IMG/VR virus record: IMGVR_UViG_3300023297_000041
Location: 1-36,309 of that record
Strand: one strand, 5' to 3'
DNA: 36,309 nt
Source: a virus
How positions within the stretch are numbered: position 1 is the first letter of the stretch; the number at the start of each line of letters is the position of its first letter. A program made the translations under genes and the position numbers. The notes beneath the pieces are model-generated. The model had not been told where the DNA came from and ran no database searches. It saw only the letters and a program-made list of their open reading frames with translations. This document shows positions 30,001-36,309 of this stretch, in pieces.

Positions 30001-32871
30001 CTACCTCGCAAGCCAAAAGTCCAGCCAAAAACCAAACCAAAATCAAAAGTAGCCTCTATACCAAAGACACTGCCGGAGAACTTCGCAGTACGTATGGCTG
30101 AAGAAAATGCCGTGCTGGAAAAGATGCTCGCCGAAATGCAAGCCCTGTCAGAAGGGCAGCAGGACAAAGCTTTCAATACCCATCTCAAAGAAGCCATCGC
30201 CAAAAATACAGCTGACGCTAAACAACTCGAGACTGATCGGGCCAGGATAAACGAACTGTTTGAGAAGAGGGTATTTGACGCATCAACTGGCGAGAGGAGC
30301 ATTAAGGAAATAGCCAAATCAGCTGCTGATAGCATGGTTGAGATAGCTAAGAGCGTTCCTGATATGCTAATCAAGGTATTCGAGCCAGCCAAGCTAGTGG
30401 AGACACGGCTAGGCCCTAACGTATATGCCACAGTAATCAAAGGGATGCACTTATCAGAGCGAAGACTACTGGAATTTAACGAGCAGGTGCTCGACGTTGT
30501 TGATATGAACTTTAGGGAGTTAGAGGAGTTTTTTGCAGGGTTCAGTAAAAATGATTTAAAGAATTTTATGCTATCTCGAGGCAAGCCAAGGGGTGACTTT
30601 GCTAAGGAAATCAGGGACAAAGCCTCTGTTGCAGCGCCGGAGGCGTTGAAAGATGGCGGCTTTGAGCGAGCTATCAAGCAAATTGCCGATTTCAACTACG
30701 CTAAATTATCTGAAGTTGCCGGCGGTGATATTGCTAAGGTTAAAGATTACTTCTATGGCCTATACTCTCAATCACCTTCTGAGGTTGACAAATTCATTGA
30801 CCAATACTACCGCACAACAAAGCGGTTTATGGAAGAAAAGAGTTTACCAACGCCGGCGGATGCACTTGAGTTTGGTTTGACGCTAAAGTCGTATAACCCT
30901 GTTACAAACCTCAAATCTGAATGGATGGGCATTGCCAGGCTCGAGGGGATCCAGACGATGCGTAACGAACTAATGAGAATGGGGCGTGGAAAATATATTG
31001 GATCTGTTATAGAGGATGATATTCCGGATGGTTGGGTAAAGATTGGCACAGAGCCCGTTTTTGATGGATTAAGAGCCAACGAAGACCTTGCTCGTTTAAT
31101 AAACAATCTTATTTCTATTAACAAAACCAGTGCGTATCTGCCATTGCGAACTATTAGGGGGATTAATAATGTTCTTCGGATAGCTAAATTTGCAGGCTCT
31201 GCATTCCATTTAACGGTCGAGGCCTCTCAGGCGGTTGCAGATAGCCCATTGTTGAATCCAGCCTCAGCAACAAGAGGGTTCCAGACGGGCTTTAAGACCG
31301 ATGATCCTGCATTCAAAACACCTGAGTACAGGGATTATGTGGGCCTGGGTGGCCACCAGCGAAGCAGTATTGAATCTGAGTCTCAAGCATTGTTTAGCGA
31401 AATAGTTGCTGCCACGGGCGGGCTTGGTGCTACTATTAAAGTCGCTGCAACCCCACTGAAGATCACAAGCCAGTTTACCGAGTGGATGTTTAGTAGTTAT
31501 ATTCCAAAACTTAAATACGTAAAGTATCTTGATTTCATGTCCCAGCAAGAAAAGAAGCTTGGTCGAAGTTTAACTGATGCTGAAAAGATAAATATTATTA
31601 AAGAAGGCCAGAACTTCTATGGCGAAATGAATGAAAAACTGTTCGGTAGATCAGCTACAGTAACTTCCGTTTTAAGGTTTATATTCCTCGCTCCAGGCTT
31701 TGCAGAGGGTAACTATCGTACAATCGCCAAAGGCGCTACTCAGTGGGGAGTAGGGGATACTTACGCAGCTGGCAGGTCTAGGCGTAACGTTGTTAATTCT
31801 CTAATACTCAAATTGATTGCTTCTACTGTAGGCACAATGATATTAACCGGCAAGCCTCCAGAGAAACCTGAAAAAATTGAGGATGTTCGGGACCTATTCA
31901 AAATTGATACAGGTAAAGTTGACGATAGAGGCCGTAGGATTTTGATAGACACCTTGACCTACGATAAGGACTACTACAATTTATTATTAGGCTGGGCCCA
32001 GCACGGCACAACTTCATTGGGTAAAGAGATTTTGCGGAGAGTTGGCGGCATGAGAGCTCCCCTGGCTGATATAACATACGATTTGGTTACGGTTGCATTC
32101 AATAAAGATATTTACGACTGGAAAGGCGATAATGTTATTCGCAGTACTGATTCGGTCCTTACAAAACTTCAAACGCTCGCAGAATTTGAATTAAAAAAAT
32201 TAGAGCCTATATCGGTATCAGTTTTACGGCAGGGACTAAACAAGGGCATGACTCTTCCGGTAGCTATATTGCAATCAATAACAGGCGTTAGACCCACTTT
32301 GACAGAGGCTGAGATACGTAAAGGCCAGGTATTGCGTGATGTATATGAGTTATGGGGCGAGCGAGAGGAAGTCTTTATCTCTGTCCGTACAACTCGAAAT
32401 CCACGCGGGCGGATAGCAGCTTACAACCAAAAGATCGATAGAGTTATGGGTAGTGATAAAGTACCACCGGACATCAAAGAAGAATTTGAGGGCCAATTGC
32501 GTATCGATACTGAAAAGTTCCTTGAGAACAAAGAGAAAAATTACCAGTCCAGCTCCCACACACTCAAGGAGGCCGAGAGAATCAAGGAGCTATTAGTCAA
32601 TTTCAAAATTGAGCCCAAGGGAATATGGGAAGTATCGCCAGAACTGAGCAAAAGGCTATCAGATTTCACGTTTAAACGCCGACGACTGAAGTCGAAAGTG
32701 GATGATGGCCTGGCCGATTCAGCAGAAACAACACAGTCCTTTATTATGAACGGATTGCAATTAAGGATTGGTAAGGTGGCTAAGGTTGTGGCAAACGCAA
32801 AAGATGCCGAACAGCGGCAGCAGTTAATTGATATTGTTGAAAATTTATTAAATTTAGCAAAAACAGATTAA
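27049..32871 (+). CDS. Giant ejected virion protein with an ADP-ribosyltransferase-like domain
   Basis: A 1940-residue protein, the largest in the window, in the place of T7 gp16. Residues about 270-460 are glycine/alanine-rich, membrane-active-looking helices (AAIGAGMALAGGAAG, EEVFEEIMQEIVAV). Residues about 612-700 match an ART fold: TLYHRTSIENVENIRKTGEF (His619), GEVFFSTKEKGQAEGFG and SGGEVHVSVSNKDITVE (Glu680). Residues about 735-800 have DPVDFKNAAIIGTYHFENM and DFAEWSKRMVIEMG, known from large phage polyvalent proteins. A Lys/Pro linker lies near 970-1005. Later FGSAFHLTVEASQA-type and FSSYIPKLKYVKYL motifs match ejected proteins. I did not find a transglycosylase motif. Confidence 0.75.
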   Translation: MPIILNDKKVIDNSIDDDISDVFIPDIQPQSNVIADPDSVGNNANEIYDIAVNASASISDIENNFVPDNQMQSVIKEKVAQNVIIEQARIAEDAELRSEALDRLIFGDGLDDPVFAGKIATTLLNPVEKERMTDAIITSGMFDIPLDHVMGMDDAARAKVFGPELKDIRKKFQQNPFDGGFFATSIEAWKRGDAGFMGAINLWDAAVQNADETKARATLGTLQRKEVFEPIEAKGIKKLFYSSMQIIPGMARGSWEGIDEAFYGAAIGAGMALAGGAAGPQAVIPEEIVTVPVATMGGLRLGASIGSAKVWYKQGAGQMYFDMTEKGYDPKVARMVAGVAAVPYALIELSQVTKITPGLRKVALDRSIKTVGKVLANAVKKYGKTWGEEVFEEIMQEIVAVTAEDIAGLLSETTNTEKSTWEGLLKRGKRLWETAKGAGEGMALLPIPNAVIDVKSGIQNISASTISKQKVQAKAQALTVSKLTDEYSLKVAQQSQGVIEILEQAKKGVPADPETGKAAVPPRVLQPEEAKMLTTLKENLSTPENIVHDLELNLPPEAFVTEEATIPTEKPSTEQLGAVEVVEKTIDVGAPVGKEGIELEDLEGTPVPINEDNTITLYHRTSIENVENIRKTGEFVSKEQGEVFFSTKEKGQAEGFGEGIIEIKIDPSKVALDDAFSGGEVHVSVSNKDITVENISQPESVPREAKRIISDEAYTKAKKGLFGKGFRSGLDPVDFKNAAIIGTYHFENMAKAGIKGAVDFAEWSKRMVIEMGETIKPHLKDIWEKARSPLYAAISDKEGRKMTIRINKEIRSLGDYETLAESGSARKADLLQNISKINFAKDRKSLPAEVKEMLTGENRWLYEYVTTTEQNPSALTWDEFSEDYGIEGSESDVLQAIKDAVQGGKEGGINQKALNEIAKTNPYAAMLVELKNAVENRLPGNKINDILQAYINEDLLDDEAIEQWKIGREPDKKSTGSKPKDSSRLPRKPKVQPKTKPKSKVASIPKTLPENFAVRMAEENAVLEKMLAEMQALSEGQQDKAFNTHLKEAIAKNTADAKQLETDRARINELFEKRVFDASTGERSIKEIAKSAADSMVEIAKSVPDMLIKVFEPAKLVETRLGPNVYATVIKGMHLSERRLLEFNEQVLDVVDMNFRELEEFFAGFSKNDLKNFMLSRGKPRGDFAKEIRDKASVAAPEALKDGGFERAIKQIADFNYAKLSEVAGGDIAKVKDYFYGLYSQSPSEVDKFIDQYYRTTKRFMEEKSLPTPADALEFGLTLKSYNPVTNLKSEWMGIARLEGIQTMRNELMRMGRGKYIGSVIEDDIPDGWVKIGTEPVFDGLRANEDLARLINNLISINKTSAYLPLRTIRGINNVLRIAKFAGSAFHLTVEASQAVADSPLLNPASATRGFQTGFKTDDPAFKTPEYRDYVGLGGHQRSSIESESQALFSEIVAATGGLGATIKVAATPLKITSQFTEWMFSSYIPKLKYVKYLDFMSQQEKKLGRSLTDAEKINIIKEGQNFYGEMNEKLFGRSATVTSVLRFIFLAPGFAEGNYRTIAKGATQWGVGDTYAAGRSRRNVVNSLILKLIASTVGTMILTGKPPEKPEKIEDVRDLFKIDTGKVDDRGRRILIDTLTYDKDYYNLLLGWAQHGTTSLGKEILRRVGGMRAPLADITYDLVTVAFNKDIYDWKGDNVIRSTDSVLTKLQTLAEFELKKLEPISVSVLRQGLNKGMTLPVAILQSITGVRPTLTEAEIRKGQVLRDVYELWGEREEVFISVRTTRNPRGRIAAYNQKIDRVMGSDKVPPDIKEEFEGQLRIDTEKFLENKEKNYQSSSHTLKEAERIKELLVNFKIEPKGIWEVSPELSKRLSDFTFKRRRLKSKVDDGLADSAETTQSFIMNGLQLRIGKVAKVVANAKDAEQRQQLIDIVENLLNLAKTD

Positions 32872-32884
32872 AAGGATTCTCACA

Positions 32885-35530
32885 ATGAAAAAGTTAATCA
32901 TAGTATTATTGTTAATTGTTTGCAGTTATTCTGTGGCCACTATGAGCAGCCAGTCGGCTAAGACTTCGTTATTTACAGGTGATGCCGTAACAACGGCCTT
33001 TACTTTCACGTTCCCCGTAGATACCGGCTCAAGTGGCTCACACGCTGACCTTGAAGTGTATCTGATTGTAACTGCCACAGGAGTAGCCACGCAGCAGACA
33101 GAGACCACACATTACGCCGTATCTGCCACAAATAACAATTTTACTGCCGGCGGCACGGTTACAATGGTTACAGCTCCAACAGCCCTGCAGCAGCTTTTAA
33201 TTGCTCGAGATTCCGGTATCACTCAGAACAGCGATGTTGGCTCTTCGGGTGTGAGGCTTACTATTGAAAACGCATTAGACAAACTAACCCGGATAGGTAT
33301 TGAGCAACAGGATCAAATCGATAGGTCTATCCATATACCCATAACCGATGACCCTAATCTAAGTATGGAGTTAGGCAGTGCCATTGAACGGGCAAACACA
33401 ACTTTAGGCTTTGATGCCGATGGTAATCCAGAACTTTCGACTACGCTCGAAACAAGCGTTGTTATAACCGCCGCAGGTAAGGGATTGATCGATGATGATA
33501 CTTATGCGGATATGAGAACAACCCTTGGGGTTTCCGCCAGTAGCGAGACTAGTATTAGTGGAATATGGACAAATGTCCAAGATTATGATGCGGTTGGCGA
33601 TGGAGCTACCGATGACACAGTAGCGATTCAGGCGGTAATTGATGCTGCAAGCTCAGGTACAATAATCACAGGCAATGGTGCAACGTATGCAGTAAAAGCA
33701 CTATATCTCAAGAGTGATATTATGTTTAGAGATTTTGATTTTTTCTCAATAGCAATGGCAACCGAGGAGGGCTATGATGGATTGAGCCCAGTGAATATCG
33801 GGCATAACGAAACAGACTCTAATGACTATAATGATATTTATGTAACCAACGTCCATATTGATGGTAACCGAACCAATCAAACAGGGATTTCTTCAGCGAT
33901 GAAGCGATCTGGTTTTAGACTCGCCGGTAAAATGCACGATATATATATCGAGAATAGTTCGGCAACTTACTGTGCTGGTGATGGTATTTGGATGGGGCGT
34001 GGTGCTACATTTACAACTGTAGAAGATGCCAATGTTGCTCTCAAGAGGAATATAAATATAACAAATTGCATATTCAACTGGAACAAAAGGCAAGGTGGTA
34101 GTGGTGACTCTATAGAAGATTCCACTATAACTAACTGCCATTTTAATTATAACGGTAGGGCAATTAACGGTGAGACACTTGCAAACGTTCTGATAGGGGA
34201 TACAGCGTGGACTGACTTTCTTGGTTGTGGTGTATGGATAGAATCTTACCAGGCGTTTGACTTTTGGGGGAATCTTAATTTTGTTAATTGCCAGTTCATC
34301 GATAACGAACGGAGCGGACTCTTGATTCACGGCGGAGACTTTGATCCCGACACAGAAGCGAGCTTTGTTGTTCGAGGCCCACTTAACGTAGTGAACTGTT
34401 CCGGAACGCATGGAACGGGTGAACACTACTCAACTGAATGGAGCTATCTCGATGCGTTTACAATCTCGCCATATAGAGACCACAGAGGTATTGACTGGTC
34501 TCCGTTCTGCAATGATGTTAGTTTTATTAATTGTAATACCATAGATCCAAGCCAAGGCCGTTTGCAGGCTTGGAATGTCAATAGGCTTTCGATAATAGGC
34601 GGTTCTTTTTCGACCATAGTTGGTTCAACTACTGATATGATTTTGAATGCTTGTACAAACGTTAGTCTAAGGCACCCACAAGTATCAGATCCGCCAGATA
34701 CAACGATATCCGTTACTGATTGCACCTTCTTAGATAATAGAACCGAGGAACAGGACGATCTCCGGAGCTTCACAAAGGGTACTATCAGGGATATGTTATT
34801 GTATGAAATCCCAACTACCGCATCTTATGTAAATGCTTTGTGGTTCTTTGATACTACTTCAGGTGGAACCGTAACAGACTGGGGCCAGAACTCCCACGAT
34901 CTAACACTCTCAGCAACAATAAGCAGCTGGACTCATTTTTACGAGGGGTTCAGTCCTTATATCCGCCCATCAGGAGCGTTGACTTTTGATATAGCAGACC
35001 ATGATGATTTTTCTTTTAACGGTACTGCTGATACTGCCTTTTCAATAGTTGCGTTATTAAAATACAACCCAAGCAACGGAACTATTCTTGCGAAGAGAGA
35101 TAGTACTACCGGCTCAGAGCAGAAGGAGTGGTTATTCTACACTAATGGCTCTGACGAGTTGACTTTAGAATTATCTGACAACGATTCTGGAGATGGTGGT
35201 AAAGTTACATCTGCCACTGATGCTAATATGACAGCAGATGAGGATGAGGTTCACTGTTACGCAGTTTCTTATGATGGCAGTGCAGCGGGAACTGGGATTG
35301 CTTTCTACCGGGATGGAACCGCAATGGCAGCCACAGCAGCAGATGCTGGAACCTATACTGCTATGAGAAATACTACTTCCAAAGTTGGAAACTACTACAT
35401 AAATACCGTACCGGCAAACGTTACGGGACGGCACTCCTATTTAACTGTTATGGTTATAAGAGAAGAGTTATCAGCTGCCAATATGAAAAGAATAAGCGAT
35501 TTATTACTAAGCTATGCAAACGCCAATTAA
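32885..35530 (+). CDS. Tailspike with signal peptide, virion-binding domain, beta-helix and LamG-like end
   Basis: An 881-residue protein with AAAAGGA upstream. Residues 1-18 are a signal peptide (MKKLIIVLLLIVCSYSVA). Residues 20-160 are the usual phage fibre head-binding domain: TSLFTGDAVTTAFTFTFPVD, ALQQLLIARDSGITQ and NALDKLTRIGIEQQDQIDR. Residues 233-244 DYDAVGDGATDD start a pectate-lyase-type beta-helix with rungs such as ITNCIFNWN and FVNCQFIDNERSG. From about residue 651 there is a LamG/concanavalin-like domain (ALWFFDTTSGG, TILAKRDSTTGS). An in-frame ATG at 32942 (codon 20, MSSQSAK) sits exactly after the signal peptide but has no good ribosome-binding site. Likely role: receptor binding or glycan depolymerisation. 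Confidence 0.8.
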   Translation: MKKLIIVLLLIVCSYSVATMSSQSAKTSLFTGDAVTTAFTFTFPVDTGSSGSHADLEVYLIVTATGVATQQTETTHYAVSATNNNFTAGGTVTMVTAPTALQQLLIARDSGITQNSDVGSSGVRLTIENALDKLTRIGIEQQDQIDRSIHIPITDDPNLSMELGSAIERANTTLGFDADGNPELSTTLETSVVITAAGKGLIDDDTYADMRTTLGVSASSETSISGIWTNVQDYDAVGDGATDDTVAIQAVIDAASSGTIITGNGATYAVKALYLKSDIMFRDFDFFSIAMATEEGYDGLSPVNIGHNETDSNDYNDIYVTNVHIDGNRTNQTGISSAMKRSGFRLAGKMHDIYIENSSATYCAGDGIWMGRGATFTTVEDANVALKRNINITNCIFNWNKRQGGSGDSIEDSTITNCHFNYNGRAINGETLANVLIGDTAWTDFLGCGVWIESYQAFDFWGNLNFVNCQFIDNERSGLLIHGGDFDPDTEASFVVRGPLNVVNCSGTHGTGEHYSTEWSYLDAFTISPYRDHRGIDWSPFCNDVSFINCNTIDPSQGRLQAWNVNRLSIIGGSFSTIVGSTTDMILNACTNVSLRHPQVSDPPDTTISVTDCTFLDNRTEEQDDLRSFTKGTIRDMLLYEIPTTASYVNALWFFDTTSGGTVTDWGQNSHDLTLSATISSWTHFYEGFSPYIRPSGALTFDIADHDDFSFNGTADTAFSIVALLKYNPSNGTILAKRDSTTGSEQKEWLFYTNGSDELTLELSDNDSGDGGKVTSATDANMTADEDEVHCYAVSYDGSAAGTGIAFYRDGTAMAATAADAGTYTAMRNTTSKVGNYYINTVPANVTGRHSYLTVMVIREELSAANMKRISDLLLSYANAN

Positions 35531-35541
35531 GGAGTGATGCG

Positions 35542-35865
35542 ATGACACCAGCAGATATGAAAATAATAGAATTGACGGCGGAAACAACCGTGGAAAAAGC
35601 TATTAAAAAGATTATTCCTATTATGGATGAAAGGATAGAAAATCATTCTACCGCCTGTAAGCTGGATAGGATGGAACATCCGCAGAAGTCCACGTTCTTT
35701 AAGCAAAACTGGAAATATATTGTTATTGCGATAGTAATTCTTTGCAATACCCTTATTCCAATGTTCAAATCAGGCAAACAATTAACCACTAAACAGATAC
35801 AGCAAATAGCAAAACAGGTTCTAATAGCTAAAATAATAGAACCAAACTTGCCGAATCGAAATTAA
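35542..35865 (+). CDS. Single-helix membrane protein, possible holin-type
   Basis: A 107-residue protein behind AAGGAG. The N-terminal 50 residues are charged (TTVEKAIKKIIPIMDERIENH with a Cys/His pair), then one membrane helix WKYIVIAIVILCNTLIPMF (about 57-75) and a basic, amphipathic C-terminus (LTTKQIQQIAKQVLIAKII). Position after the tailspike and the one-helix plan suggest a holin or lysis accessory, but no endolysin is next to it on this strand. Confidence 0.55.
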   Translation: MTPADMKIIELTAETTVEKAIKKIIPIMDERIENHSTACKLDRMEHPQKSTFFKQNWKYIVIAIVILCNTLIPMFKSGKQLTTKQIQQIAKQVLIAKIIEPNLPNRN

Positions 35866-35872
35866 TTCAATA

Positions 35873-36196
35873 TTATCCACTCTTAGGAAGCCCCTTTTTT
35901 TTGAGGTTGAACCTCTCAATAGCATGAGCCACAAAAAAAACAACCCCTAAACAGTAACCCCAAACCGTCCAGCCGATCGCCGCATTGAGTATCAACAATA
36001 CGATTTGAACTCCAAAAGGGGATTTTAAAAAGAGTTTTTCACAAAAAGGACTAACCAACAGAGACACCCAACCGTAGACACTCATAATTGCAGCTACCAC
36101 CACGCTAATCGTAATTATGCCCAGTATAATAGAAATTACTTTAACTATGTGATTTCTGCATCTTTGCCATTTTTGTTTTGGTTCGTGTTCATCCAT
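35873..36196 (-). CDS. Two-helix membrane protein, opposite strand
   Basis: A 107-residue protein. The start is chosen at 36196 (MDEHEPKQKW) because the upstream gene stops there (8-bp ATGGATGA overlap). Two hydrophobic segments, VISIILGIITISVVVAAIM (about 24-42) and VQIVLLILNAAIGWTVWGYC (about 67-86), are followed by a basic end (FNLKKKGLPKSG). It is convergent with the tailspike operon with only 7 bp between the stops. It may be a lysogeny module, exclusion protein or adjacent host gene; I cannot assign it. Confidence 0.55.
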   Translation of the reverse strand: MDEHEPKQKWQRCRNHIVKVISIILGIITISVVVAAIMSVYGWVSLLVSPFCEKLFLKSPFGVQIVLLILNAAIGWTVWGYCLGVVFFVAHAIERFNLKKKGLPKSG

Positions 36197-36308
36197 TCTC
36201 AGGAACCTCAATTTTAACACCAACTTTTTTGGCTATTTTCTGCAACTCTGACCAAAGTTTTTTAGTCTCGGCGGTGGAAGTTACTCGTAAATTAAGCGTT
36301 TTTCCCTC
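36189..36308 (-). CDS. Partial gene, opposite strand (C-terminal 39 residues)
   Basis: The frame enters from the right edge and ends in a TGA at 36189-36191. The visible part includes LRVTSTAETKKLWSELQKIA and KKVGVKIEVPENG, a small alpha/beta end. It is coupled to the downstream membrane-protein gene by an 8-bp overlap. Too little is present to name it. Confidence 0.5.
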   Translation of the reverse strand, partial: EGKTLNLRVTSTAETKKLWSELQKIAKKVGVKIEVPENG

Positions 36309-36309
36309 A

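Noticed and set aside
29814-30695. A 293-codon open frame on the - strand
   Set aside because: It lies wholly inside the 1940-residue virion protein gene, is Ser/Leu-rich low complexity, has no ribosome-binding context and is antisense to recognisable motifs.
1-36309. Alternative genetic code or stop-codon reassignment
   Set aside because: TAA, TAG and TGA all end well-supported genes here; the scaffold/SEC-C junction is a single local case.
1-36309. tRNA genes or a diversity-generating retroelement
   Set aside because: I saw no cloverleaf-like sequence, no reverse transcriptase and no adenine-biased repeat pair.

Overview
The window reads as most of the genome of a tailed phage or prophage of podovirus type (short tail). 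Almost every gene is on the + strand; only the last ~440 bp hold two - strand genes. TAA, TAG and TGA are all used as stops, so the code is standard, and most genes are packed with ATGA or TAATG overlaps. Host clue: the adhesin at 19804-21039 begins with a dockerin-like calcium-loop pair in the style common in secreted proteins of Phycisphaerae-type Planctomycetes, so a planctomycete host is my best inference. It rests on one domain.

Layout. 1-2452: replication and integration. A winged-helix protein is followed by a lambda-O-like replication initiator whose own coding sequence carries five ~17-bp iterons and then an AT-rich stretch, so it is a likely origin. Two small proteins and a catalytic-domain-only tyrosine recombinase follow. 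2453-2796: no convincing gene but several inverted repeats, a candidate attachment or regulatory region. 2797-5237: a cluster of very small genes (lipoprotein, coiled coils, zinc ribbons, a possible Acb2/Tad1-type cyclic-nucleotide sponge) with clear internal duplications and one truncated paralogue. 5225-6472: a permuted-papain-type amidase, a two-helix membrane protein, a phage-borne CsrA, an XRE regulator and a strong terminator.

6561-15852: packaging and head genes: small and large terminase, small accessory proteins, portal, scaffold, a SEC-C frame lacking a start codon, major capsid protein with a structured leader, and a Bbp16-like cement protein. 15865-23624: tail and surface genes. 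23637-32871: ejected internal virion proteins, ending with a 1940-residue protein that contains an ADP-ribosyltransferase-like domain. 32885-35530: tailspike. 35542-36308: a membrane protein, then the opposing - strand genes.

The most unusual observation is that six tail or surface proteins, including the conserved nozzle-like protein and a tailspike with a standard virion-binding N-terminal domain, begin with Sec-type signal peptides. The head proteins and the tail adaptor do not. This points to a tail whose outer parts pass through the host export pathway, which is not how podovirus tails are understood to assemble. Other points of note are two terminators placed directly on the ribosome-binding sites of the genes after the capsid cement gene (probable expression step-downs), a shared C-terminal tail on the scaffold and a small head protein, and a phage-encoded CsrA.
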